Shown piece by piece: positions 54,391 to 63,020 of a stretch of 64,000 nucleotides of DNA. The stretch's first letter is position 1, and each line of letters opens with the position of its first letter. Source of the DNA: Rhodobacter sp. (lineage in GTDB: Bacteria > Pseudomonadota > Alphaproteobacteria > Rhodobacterales > Rhodobacteraceae); NCBI GenBank assembly GCA_027489175.1, contig JAIYAE010000038.1, positions 1 to 64,000 on the forward strand, read 5' to 3'. The notes beneath the pieces were generated by a model. That model had not been told where the DNA came from. It saw nothing but the letters and a program-made list of their open reading frames with translations, and did not search any database. Position numbers and translations under genes: made by a program.

Positions 54391-54843
54391 ATGACCGATC
54401 TCGACAAGATAGACCACCGGATATTGCGCGGCTTGCAGCGCGACGGCCGCCAGTCGAACCTGGCCTTGGCCGAACTGGTGGGCCTGTCGCCCTCGGCCTG
54501 CCTGCGCCGGGTGCAGGCGCTGGAGGCCTCTGGCGTGATCCGCGGCTACCGCGCCGTGCTTGATGCCGGGCGGATGGGGGTGGGGTTCGTGGCCTATGTG
54601 ACCGTGGGGCTTGGCACCCACACCAAGGCCGCACAAGAGGCGTTCGAACGCGCCATTTCCCGCGCGCCGGAGGTGCGGGAGTGTCACAACATCACCGGCA
54701 CGGTGGAGTACCTTTTGCGGGTCGAGGCCGCCGATCTGGCCGCCTACAAGCACTGGCATACCGAGATCCTGGGGGTCCTGCCGCAGGTCCGGTCGATCAC
54801 GACCTTCGTGGTGATGGGCAGCCCGAAGGATGAGCGGGCGTGA
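54391..54843 (+). CDS. Lrp/AsnC-family regulator
   Basis: MTDLDKIDHRILRGLQRDGRQSNLALAELVGLSPSACLRRVQALEASGVIRGYRAVLD; divergent from lysE. Confidence 0.95.
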   Translation: MTDLDKIDHRILRGLQRDGRQSNLALAELVGLSPSACLRRVQALEASGVIRGYRAVLDAGRMGVGFVAYVTVGLGTHTKAAQEAFERAISRAPEVRECHNITGTVEYLLRVEAADLAAYKHWHTEILGVLPQVRSITTFVVMGSPKDERA

Positions 54844-55110
54844 TTTTCAACTGGTGGAGGTCCTTGCGTTAACCCGTTGGTTTGGCGGTGTTTTCGGGGT
54901 CTTTATCTGGTCTTCCTTGCGTCTTCTTTCCGTCTCTACGCGCGGTGAGGTGGTGGGCAGTTAACCATTCGGGGCGAATCGGTCGGGGCGGGGAGAGTCG
55001 GGGTGAACCCCGACCTACACTCGCATCGCCAGGGTGCAAAGCTGACCGCGACCGGCACGCGGGGGTGGGGGCGATACATCGCGCCCGCCCCCGGGGGGCG
55101 GGTCGGGCGC

Positions 55111-55137
55111 GGTCAGATTTGCTTTGGGCAAATCTGA
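55111..55137. terminator. Hairpin GTCAGATTTGC-TTTGG-GCAAATCTGAC downstream of the TIR gene
   Basis: Perfect 11-bp stem in the intergenic region between the Lrp and TIR genes. Confidence 0.5.
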
Positions 55138-55182
55138 CGGAGTCGGGTAGGTGGTGGTGGGTTGGCGCCCACCCTACGCTTC

Positions 55183-55674
55183 CTAGAATGAAACTCGAAC
55201 CTGCTTCGCGTAATCTATATAACTTGCCAAGTTGATTGCGATGGAATTGTAAGCGGCCTTACTGTCAACTTCGCCCGGATCAATAATCGGGACAAATCTA
55301 TCCATACTCACACCATTCACATTGAACTGTGCGAACGGATTGTTTCCGCGATACGATTGATATCCGTTATGGTCTAGCAGGCGATGTATCCGGACGCCAA
55401 GCAGGGCTTTGCCGCGATTCCAACCGTTCAGAATTTCATAGTTAATCCATCTCCGTCCGAAGGTTTCGGAACCAATCATGACAATCACTGTGGACTTACC
55501 CTCCATCTGGGAATCAATCCACCTTGCAATAGCTGCATCACCGCCGCGCTTAATTGACTCCCAATCATTGTCAGAAGCTGGTCTGTTACCGTCTTCTAAG
55601 CGAATGTTTCGGATCTGGCTTACTCTCCAGGCATCGTTTGCGTAGTGGAAACTGTAGAAGCACCGAGCAGCCAC
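55183..55674 (-). CDS. TIR-domain protein (DUF1863/ThsB-like)
   Basis: MAARCFYSFHYANDAWRVSQIRN N-term, SQMEGKSTVIVMIGSETFGRRWINYEILNGWNRGKALLGVRIH with conserved Glu (E80); AT-rich. Confidence 0.85.
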   Translation of the reverse strand: MAARCFYSFHYANDAWRVSQIRNIRLEDGNRPASDNDWESIKRGGDAAIARWIDSQMEGKSTVIVMIGSETFGRRWINYEILNGWNRGKALLGVRIHRLLDHNGYQSYRGNNPFAQFNVNGVSMDRFVPIIDPGEVDSKAAYNSIAINLASYIDYAKQVRVSF

Positions 55675-56093
55675 CTGTACCCTCCCAACTCTAAAGCGGA
55701 TGTTGCGACGATCGAGAGCAGAATAACCCCATGAAATGCCACAAGCGTCGTTGAAAAGGTTGCCTTTAGCCAGCCACCTGTATCAACGACTAGGTCACTG
55801 ACATCCATCGAAAAATCAACAGGTGCATCCAGCCCTTTTCTTACCCTGTCATAGTGTTTTCTATACTTTCTCTCTTCCCAAAGGAAGTAGCCGTCCAATC
55901 CCCAAAAGATAACGAGTGGAAGTATGGAAAAGCCAGCGAGGATTCTACTATTCTCGCTTAGGGAGAACGACAAGAGTGCAGCGACGATTAGGACCGTCCA
56001 TCCCTTCAAGAGGAAGGAGTTTGTTGACAGTCTATTTATTACCCCCTGAATGAATTCGAGATGCTTAACGCGGTAGTCATCAAGTTTGCTCAT
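55620..56093 (-). CDS. Small multi-pass membrane protein, partner of the TIR protein (RipA/SLATT-like, tentative)
   Basis: TM1 SFLLKGWTVLIVAALLSFSLS, TM2 ILAGFSILPLVIFWGLDGYFLWEERKYRKHYD, TM3 LVAFHGVILLSIVATSAL; TGATG overlap with parE, 55-nt overlap with the TIR gene. Confidence 0.8.
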   Translation of the reverse strand: MSKLDDYRVKHLEFIQGVINRLSTNSFLLKGWTVLIVAALLSFSLSENSRILAGFSILPLVIFWGLDGYFLWEERKYRKHYDRVRKGLDAPVDFSMDVSDLVVDTGGWLKATFSTTLVAFHGVILLSIVATSALELGGYRWLLGASTVSTTQTMPGE

Positions 56094-58045
56094 CACACAT
56101 CCAACTCCTCCACAAACCGCGCGTTCTCCTGGATATACTGGAACCGTAATTCCGGCTTCTTGCCCATCAGGCGCTCGACGAGGTCGCCGGTCATGCCCGG
56201 TTCGTCCTCATCAATGCTCACCCGGATCAGCTTGCGGGTCGCAGGGTTCATCGTGGTGTCTTTCAGGTCCTTGGCGTCCATCTCTCCCAACCCCTTGAAG
56301 CGCTGGACGTCGATCTTGCCTTTGCCTCCCAACCCCTTGGCCATCCAGATCTCTTTCTCCACATCATCGGCCACATACATCCGTCGCGCGCCTTGGGTCA
56401 GCCGGTAAAGGGGCGGGCAGGCGAGGTAGAGGTGGCCCTTGTCGATCAGGGGGCGCATCTGGGTGAAGAAGAAGGTCATCAGAAGGCTCGCGATATGCGC
56501 GCCGTCGACGTCGGCGTCGGTCATGATGATGATCTTTTCATAGCGCAGGTCATCGACCTTGAAGCGGGTGCCCATCTGGACGCCCAGCGCCTCACAGATA
56601 TCGCGGATCTCAGAATTGTCGTTCAGCTTGGCCGAAGCCGCACCTAGGACGTTCAGGATCTTGCCCTTGAGGGGGAGGAGGGCCTGCGTCTCACGGCTGC
56701 GGGCGCCTTTGGCTGACCCCCCGGCGCTGTCGCCTTCGACGATGAAAAGTTCGGTGCCTTCGCGGGTCTTGGAGGAGCAGTCGGTCAGCTTGCCGGGAAG
56801 GCGCAGCTTCTTGGTGGCGGTCTTGCGCTGGGTTTCCTTTTCTTCGCGCCGACGCAGGCGTTCTTCGGCGCGGAGGACGAGGAAATCGAGGATCGCCCCG
56901 GCAGAGCGGGGGTCGGCGGCAAGCCAGGTGTCGAAATGGTCACGGACGGCGTTTTCGACCCATTTAGCGGCTTCCTCGGTGGAAAGCCGGTCCTTGGTCT
57001 GGCCGACGAAGCTGGGTTCGCGGATGAAGACCGAGAGGAGCGCGCAGCCGCCGGTGAGGAGGTCGTCGCGGGTGATGAGGTCGGCCTTGCGGTTCTTCAC
57101 CCGCTCCCCATAGGCCTTGATGCCCTTGAGGGTGGCGGCCCAGAAGCCGGATTCGTGCGTGCCGCCTTCGGGCGTGGGGACGGTGTTGCAGTAGGAGTGG
57201 AGGAACCCATCCTGCGCGGGGGTCCAATTGATCGCCCATTCGACGGAGCCGGGGATCTGGTACTTCTCCTCGAAGCTCACCCGCCCGGCGAAGGGACGTT
57301 CGGCGTAGGTGGTGATTTTCGACAGCGTGTCGGACAGGTATTGGGCCAGGCCGCCGGGGTAGTGGAAGGTGGCCTCTTGCGGGGTTTCACCGTCGGCCAC
57401 GGCGGATTTCCAGCGGATTTCGACGCCGGAGAAGAGGTAGGCCTTGGACCGCGCGAGTTTGTAGAGGCGCGCGGGTTTCAGGGTCTGGTGGCCGAAAATC
57501 TCGGGGTCCGGGTGGAAGGTCACGGTGGTGCCGCGGCGGTTCTGGATCGGGCCGAGTTTCTGGATCGGCCCGCGGGGGATGCCACGGGAGAAGCTCTGTT
57601 CGTAAAGCTCCTTGTTGAGCGCGACCTGCACGGTCATCAGGTCGGAAAGCGCGTTGACGACCGAGGAGCCGACGCCGTTGAGGCCGCCAGAGGTGGAATA
57701 GGCCTTGTTGGAGAACTTGCCCCCGGCGTGGAGGGTGCAAAGGATCACCTCCAGCGCGGATTTGCCGGGGAACTTGGGGTGGGGATCGACGGGGATGCCG
57801 CGCCCATTGTCGCGGACGGTGACGGAGTTGTCGTCGTGGAGCTCCAGTTCGATCCGGTTGGCGTGGCCGGCGACCGCCTCATCCATCGCGTTGTCGAGGA
57901 TTTCGGCGACCATGTGGTGGAGCGCACGCTCATCCGTGCCGCCGATATACATGCCGGGGCGCTTGCGGACAGGCTCCAGCCCCTCAAGCACCTCGATCGA
58001 GGAGGCGTCATAGGTCTGCGAAGCGCCGGAGAGGAGGTCGTTCAT
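56093..58045 (-). CDS. parE: DNA topoisomerase IV subunit B
   Basis: LEGLEPVRKRPGMYIGGTDERALHHMVAEILDNAMDEAVAG, EGDSAGGSAKGARSRETQALLPLKGKILNV, TDADVDGAHI. Confidence 0.97.
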   Translation of the reverse strand: MNDLLSGASQTYDASSIEVLEGLEPVRKRPGMYIGGTDERALHHMVAEILDNAMDEAVAGHANRIELELHDDNSVTVRDNGRGIPVDPHPKFPGKSALEVILCTLHAGGKFSNKAYSTSGGLNGVGSSVVNALSDLMTVQVALNKELYEQSFSRGIPRGPIQKLGPIQNRRGTTVTFHPDPEIFGHQTLKPARLYKLARSKAYLFSGVEIRWKSAVADGETPQEATFHYPGGLAQYLSDTLSKITTYAERPFAGRVSFEEKYQIPGSVEWAINWTPAQDGFLHSYCNTVPTPEGGTHESGFWAATLKGIKAYGERVKNRKADLITRDDLLTGGCALLSVFIREPSFVGQTKDRLSTEEAAKWVENAVRDHFDTWLAADPRSAGAILDFLVLRAEERLRRREEKETQRKTATKKLRLPGKLTDCSSKTREGTELFIVEGDSAGGSAKGARSRETQALLPLKGKILNVLGAASAKLNDNSEIRDICEALGVQMGTRFKVDDLRYEKIIIMTDADVDGAHIASLLMTFFFTQMRPLIDKGHLYLACPPLYRLTQGARRMYVADDVEKEIWMAKGLGGKGKIDVQRFKGLGEMDAKDLKDTTMNPATRKLIRVSIDEDEPGMTGDLVERLMGKKPELRFQYIQENARFVEELDV

Positions 58046-58166
58046 GGAGGATCACCCTGTTGTTGCAGCCATTAGACCACTCGCAGGGGGTGGGGCGCAA
58101 GATGTGGGGGGTGGTCGGGCGGGACGCGGCGGCCTAGGTATGGGGAAACCTTGGGAGGATTTGGCG

Positions 58167-59051
58167 ATGCGGGTGCTGTTCACGGGCGGATCGGGCAAGG
58201 CGGGCAAGCATGTGGTGCCGTATCTTGTGGCGCAGGGGCATAAGGTGCTGAACTTTGACCGCGTGCCCCTGGGGCTGCCGGGGGTGGCGGACCTGCTGGG
58301 GGACATCTGCGACGCGGGGCAGGTGTATTCGGCGATGCGGACCCATGCGGGCTATGACGAGATGGAGGACGGGGCGGCACGGCTGTTCGATGCGGTCGTG
58401 CATTTCGCGGCCGTGCCCCGGTATGGCATGGTGCCGGATACCGAGACCTACCGGGTGAACACGGTCGGTACCTACAACGTGCTGGAAGCGGCGCTGAAGA
58501 TGGGGATCCGCAAGGTCATCATCGCATCCTCGGAGACGACCTATGGGGTGTGTTTCAGCGACGGCGAGGTCGATCCGAAGGTCCTGCCGCTGGAAGAGGA
58601 CTACGACATCGACCCGATGGACAGCTACGGCATGTCGAAGAAGGTGAACGAGGTCACGGCGCGCAGTTTTCAGCGGCGGTTCGGGGCGGATGTCTATGCC
58701 CTGCGGATCGGGAATGTGGTGGAGCCGCATGAATATGCGACGTTGTTTCCGCCCCTGGCCAGCGATCCGGGCCTGCGGCGGCGGATCACCTTCAGCTACA
58801 TCGACGCGCGGGACCTGGGGCAGATCGTGGACCTTTGCCTGAAGAAGGACGGCCTCGGGTTCCAGGTGTTCAACGCGGTGAATGACGAGAACGCGGTGCC
58901 GCAGCCGAACTCGGAACTGCTGCCCCGGTTCTTCCCGAACGTGCCCCTGTCGCGGCCGGTGGGGGAGCGGGAGGGGCTTCTGTCCAACCGGAAGATCCGG
59001 GAGGTGCTGGGGTTTGTTGAGGAGCATCCCTGGCAGAAGTATGTTCCCTGA
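58167..59051 (+). CDS. NAD-dependent epimerase/dehydratase (SDR)
   Basis: MRVLFTGGSGKAGKHVVPYL Rossmann motif; SYGMSKKVNE (YxxxK). Confidence 0.93.
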   Translation: MRVLFTGGSGKAGKHVVPYLVAQGHKVLNFDRVPLGLPGVADLLGDICDAGQVYSAMRTHAGYDEMEDGAARLFDAVVHFAAVPRYGMVPDTETYRVNTVGTYNVLEAALKMGIRKVIIASSETTYGVCFSDGEVDPKVLPLEEDYDIDPMDSYGMSKKVNEVTARSFQRRFGADVYALRIGNVVEPHEYATLFPPLASDPGLRRRITFSYIDARDLGQIVDLCLKKDGLGFQVFNAVNDENAVPQPNSELLPRFFPNVPLSRPVGEREGLLSNRKIREVLGFVEEHPWQKYVP

Positions 59052-59065
59052 ACGGGCGGAGGACC

Positions 59066-59116
59066 GGGGGGTTTCACACCCCCCGGACCCCCTGTGGAGT
59101 ATTTCTGAAAAGAGCA
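59066..59116. repeat. Dispersed intergenic repeat copy
   Basis: GGGGGGTTTCACACCCCCCGGACCCCCTGTGGAGTATTTCTGAAAAGAGCAAA. Confidence 0.75.
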
Positions 59117-59442
59117 AATCAGGACCTCAGTAAGGGGCTTCTAAGGTTCATGCGGCGTTGAGGACGGTTGCGCCACTGATGCGGCAGAGGCAGCGGGTGT
59201 CAGTGAGGGGTTCGCGGTGCCACTGTCACGCCCACAAGGTGCGCGTTGGCGTTTATCGGGTGTCGCGCACATTGTTGCAGGTTGGTTTGGCAGTGCTGGC
59301 GGGGAAGGCGATGCCCGCGAAGGGCAACACGCTGCGCAGATTGGGCTTCTGCAGGGCGTTGATCTTGCGGGGCTGGGCAACGTAAGAAACAGCGTGACGT
59401 TCCCGACCAGGCAATAGGCACCCAAGGGGGCGAAGGACGGCC

Positions 59443-60051
59443 ATGCGCAAAATCGCAGCGTTGATTTATCCAGACTTCGAGCTGCTCGACCTGTTCGGCC
59501 CGCTGGAAATGTTCGGTATGCTTGGCAGCGACTACGCTTTGACACTTGTCGCTGAGGCGCCGGGACCGGTGCGCAGCGGTCAGGGACCATCCGCCTTCGC
59601 AGACAAGACCATCAATGATGGGGCGGACTACGACATCCTGTTTGTGCCGGGCGGAATGGGCACGCGGCGAGAGGTTGGAAACCCGGTCCTGCTTGACTGG
59701 ATCGCCCGCACGTCTGAGCAAGCAGAGTTCACTCTAAGCGTCTGCACCGGAAGCGCGCTCTTGGCCAAAGCAGGGGCATTGGATGGACGCCGCGCCACGA
59801 CAAACAAGATGGCCTTCGATTGGGTGACGGCACAGGGGCCAAATGTGCGCTGGGTCCGGCAGGCGCGCTGGGTCGAAGATGGCAAATTCATCACGTCATC
59901 TGGCGTGTCAGCCGGCATGGACATGGCGCTGGGTGCAATCTCCCTGATGCACGGTGATGAAACGGCGGAAAAGGTTGCCAGGTGGAGTGAATATGCTTGG
60001 CAGAAGGATCGACATTTTGATCCTTTTGCCAAGCTGCATGGACCAACGTGA
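59443..60051 (+). CDS. DJ-1/PfpI family protein
   Basis: RKIAALIYPDFELLDLFGPLEMFGML, LSVCTGSALLAKAGALDGRRATTNK. Confidence 0.92.
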   Translation: MRKIAALIYPDFELLDLFGPLEMFGMLGSDYALTLVAEAPGPVRSGQGPSAFADKTINDGADYDILFVPGGMGTRREVGNPVLLDWIARTSEQAEFTLSVCTGSALLAKAGALDGRRATTNKMAFDWVTAQGPNVRWVRQARWVEDGKFITSSGVSAGMDMALGAISLMHGDETAEKVARWSEYAWQKDRHFDPFAKLHGPT

Positions 60052-60123
60052 TGGGGTCTTGCGAACTGGGCAACACTCGGCGTTTGCCACACTGGCACCC
60101 CTGACGAAGGGGCCACGGGCTTT

Positions 60124-60176
60124 CAGCTGTCTCCAAATATCCCACGGGGGTGCGGGGGTGTGAAACCCCCGCTCCT
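60124..60176. repeat. Dispersed intergenic repeat copy (reverse orientation)
   Basis: CTCCAAATATCCCACGGGGGTGCGGGGGTGTGAAACCCCC. Confidence 0.75.
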
Positions 60177-60189
60177 GTGAGGTCAAACC

Positions 60190-60849
60190 TCACGCAGGTT
60201 CGGCCATCCTCGCCGCCCACATCTTCTTGAACGCAGGCCGCGCCTGACAGCCCTCCAGCCACGCCTTCACCGCCGGGAACTCGCCCAGCAGCGTTGGGTG
60301 GCCCTGAGCGTAGCGCAGGCATTCGGCGAGGTTGAGGTCGGCCACGGTGAAGCGGTCGCCGACGAGGTGGCTGTGCTGGCCCAGGTGCGCCTCAAGCCGT
60401 TTCAGCGGGCGGCGGAGTTTTTCGGCGCAGATCGCGATGGTGGCCTGGCCTTCGGGGGTCTTGTCGCCCCCTGCCCCGGTGATGTTCAAAATCTCCAGCG
60501 CGTGGCCTTCGACCGCGGTGACGGCGAGGAGGGTCCATTGGTCGATCAGCGCCGCCTCGGCCGCGGTTTTGGGGCCAAGATCGCCGCCGCGGGTACGGGC
60601 AAGGTGGTTGGTGATGGACAGCGATTCCGTCAGGGTCAGGTCACCCTCGACATAGGCGGGAATCTGGCCTTGCGGGTTCACGGCCAGGAACGCCGCCGAG
60701 GTGGTGTTCAACGGCGCATCCGGGGCGCTGGCTTGCGGCAGGCGGTAGCTCTGGATCACCGGAACATGGGTAAAGGGCAGATCCAATTCATATAAAAGCC
60801 AGATCGGGCGCGAGGCGCGGGACCGGAAGACGCCGTAAAGGGTAATCAT
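60190..60849 (-). CDS. Glutathione S-transferase family protein
   Basis: MITLYGVFRSRASRPIWLLYELDLPFTHVPV, NPQGQIPAYVEGDLTLTESLSITNHLA. Confidence 0.93.
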   Translation of the reverse strand: MITLYGVFRSRASRPIWLLYELDLPFTHVPVIQSYRLPQASAPDAPLNTTSAAFLAVNPQGQIPAYVEGDLTLTESLSITNHLARTRGGDLGPKTAAEAALIDQWTLLAVTAVEGHALEILNITGAGGDKTPEGQATIAICAEKLRRPLKRLEAHLGQHSHLVGDRFTVADLNLAECLRYAQGHPTLLGEFPAVKAWLEGCQARPAFKKMWAARMAEPA

Positions 60850-61005
60850 CGGGGGGTTCCTGCAAAGAGGGTCAAGCGGGGCGCTGGCAAGGCAAGGGGC
60901 CTGGCTGGCTTCGATCAGGCTAGGCCGTCTTTCAGCCGAGAAAAAGGGGGGTCTGCGGCATGGCGGCGTCTTGATGTGGCCCGCTGCCTGACGCAGGGTC
61001 ACCGC

Positions 61006-62769
61006 ATGACCGAGTCAACGCCGCACACCCTGACTGCCACTTTCGCCGATCGCGACCACCGGGCCGAGATCGTTGAACGCCTTTATGACGTGGCGGTGGA
61101 CCCGATCCGCCTGGAAGAGCTGTTGGAGGTCTGGGAAGGCCGGGCCGGCCCGTTGCGCGTCGGGCCGGTCGAAAGCGCGATCCCGCTGGAAGACCCCGAG
61201 ATTGAGGCGCATCTGGCCCGGGCCACGGTGTTTCTGGACCGGCTTGAGGCGGCAGAGGACCAGACAGCCGCGCGGTCGGTGCTGGAAGACATCCCCCGGT
61301 CGGCCGCGTTCCTCAGCGATGGGGGGGCGGTGCTGGTCGGCTGCAACCGGGCGGCGCGGGTGGCCTTTGGCGTGGCCGAAGGCGGGCCATTTGCCGATCT
61401 GCCGTTCGAGGCGGAAGACCGCGCGCTGCTGGCGGGCGTGGTCCGCAGGGTCGCCTCGCGCAAAGCGGAGAAGGTGGTCACGTTGCGCATCCGGTCCACG
61501 GTGACCGGCAGTCCGGTCATTCTGCGGGTCAGTCCGGTGGACGGGGGGGACGCGCGGCCGCTGGCGCTGGTCGTCTCGACCGAGCTGGTCTGGCCGGAAG
61601 GGTTCCAGACCACGGTGCAGGAAGCCTTTGGCCTGACCACGGCCGAGGTCGAAATCGTGCGCGGCGTGACGCTGGGCCTGCCCTTGCGCGACATTGCCGA
61701 AGCCCGCGGCAGATCGCTGGAGACGGTGCGGACGCAGGTCCGGTCGGTCCTGGCCAAGACGGAAACGCACAGCCAGTCGGAACTGGTGCGGGTGGTTCTT
61801 GGGCTGATGGATGTGGCGCTGATCCCGGTGCGGGGTGGTGCCGCACTGCAGGGTCGCAGCACGCTGGTGCCACGGGCCTTGCGAGAGATGCGGACCTCGG
61901 ACGGGCGACGGCTGACCTGGATCGAGTTTGGCGATCCGCAAGGCATGCCGGTCCTGTACCTGCACCTCGATTTCGGGCTGATCCGCTGGCCGGCGACGGC
62001 AGAGCGGGCCGCGGCCAGCCGGGGGATGCGCGTCATCGTGCCGGTGCGCGCGGGCTATGGCCGGACCGACGCCTTGCCCAAGGGCGAGGACCATCTGGCG
62101 GGCGTCACCCGCGACTATGCGGCGGTGCTGGACCATCTGGGGGTCAAGGGCGCGGTGGCCATTCCCCTGGGGGCGGACCTGCGCTTTGCGATGAACCTGT
62201 CGATCCAGCGGCCCGACCTTGTGCGCGCCATCGTGGGTGCGGCCTGCCAGTTGCCCCTGCGCAGCGCCGCGCAATATGAGCGGATGGACAAGTGGCAGCG
62301 CTTCATCCTGGCCAATGCGCGCTATGCGCCGCGCGTCCTGCCATTCCTGGTGCAGGCGGGCTTCAGCCTCGCGCGGCGGCTGGGCAAGGAGGCGTTCTTT
62401 CGTCAGGTGAACGGCGGCAGCCCCGCCGACATGGAAACCTTCGACCGGCCCGAAGTGCGGGCGGCGGTGCTGGAAGGGTCCGACGTCTGCCTGGCGGCGA
62501 AATGGTCGGCGCATGCGGCCTTCACGGCGGAATGCATCGGGTCGGAAAAGGACTGGTCGGCGGTGGTGCGCGCGGTGCGGGTGCCGGTCCTGCTGTTGCA
62601 GGGCGACCAGGACCCGCAATCCCCCGTCGCCACGATTCGGGAACTGGCCGTCGATTACCCGCATCTGGAGGTGCGCTTCTTGCCGGGAACGGGACAGCTT
62701 CTGTTCATGGCGGAATGGCCGCAGGTGCTGGATGCGGTTCAGGCCATGGCCGGCGCACGCGCCGCCTGA
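61006..62769 (+). CDS. LuxR-type HTH regulator fused to alpha/beta-hydrolase-fold domain
   Basis: HTH: FGLTTAEVEIVRGVTLGLPLRDIAEARGRSLETVRTQVRSVLAKT; C-term hydrolase fold: GDPQGMPVLYLHLDFG...LLLQGDQDPQSPV. Confidence 0.88.
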   Translation: MTESTPHTLTATFADRDHRAEIVERLYDVAVDPIRLEELLEVWEGRAGPLRVGPVESAIPLEDPEIEAHLARATVFLDRLEAAEDQTAARSVLEDIPRSAAFLSDGGAVLVGCNRAARVAFGVAEGGPFADLPFEAEDRALLAGVVRRVASRKAEKVVTLRIRSTVTGSPVILRVSPVDGGDARPLALVVSTELVWPEGFQTTVQEAFGLTTAEVEIVRGVTLGLPLRDIAEARGRSLETVRTQVRSVLAKTETHSQSELVRVVLGLMDVALIPVRGGAALQGRSTLVPRALREMRTSDGRRLTWIEFGDPQGMPVLYLHLDFGLIRWPATAERAAASRGMRVIVPVRAGYGRTDALPKGEDHLAGVTRDYAAVLDHLGVKGAVAIPLGADLRFAMNLSIQRPDLVRAIVGAACQLPLRSAAQYERMDKWQRFILANARYAPRVLPFLVQAGFSLARRLGKEAFFRQVNGGSPADMETFDRPEVRAAVLEGSDVCLAAKWSAHAAFTAECIGSEKDWSAVVRAVRVPVLLLQGDQDPQSPVATIRELAVDYPHLEVRFLPGTGQLLFMAEWPQVLDAVQAMAGARAA

Positions 62770-63020
62770 CGGAAATCCTGCAGCCCTACCGCAGATGGGG
62801 TATGTGCCGCCACGCAGCCCTCGCTAGGCTTTGGGTGCTGCGGTGGATTGGCAGCAAAGGCTTTCTTGGAAGAACATTCGAAATCAGGGGCGGCAGGATC
62901 TGGAAACCTGCTGCCCCGCTTCTTTTTTTTGCGCCCGCGTTTGACAGGGATCAATGCGATGGCCCGACGGCTTTGCTGATCTGTTACAAGGACAAAAGGA
63001 ACACGATCACGGGGGCAAAG

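Noticed and set aside
54961-54968. TTAACCAT CtrA-like half-site near the Lrp/TIR intergenic region
   Set aside because: Single half-site with no second half at the required spacing and no obvious target promoter.
55183-56096. Classical Thoeris (ThsA+ThsB) assignment
   Set aside because: No SIR2/STALD or macro-domain ThsA gene adjacent; the partner is a small membrane protein, so only a TIR-containing candidate system is claimed.
59107-59440. Possible degenerate gene upstream of the DJ-1/PfpI gene
   Set aside because: Translated all frames by eye and found no recognisable motif; evidence insufficient to call a pseudogene.
62292-63020. N-terminal extension of the ppk2 ORF (62292..63950)
   Set aside because: Overlaps the conserved LuxR-hydrolase gene in another frame; PPK2 homology starts near 63021, where a suitable ATG exists.
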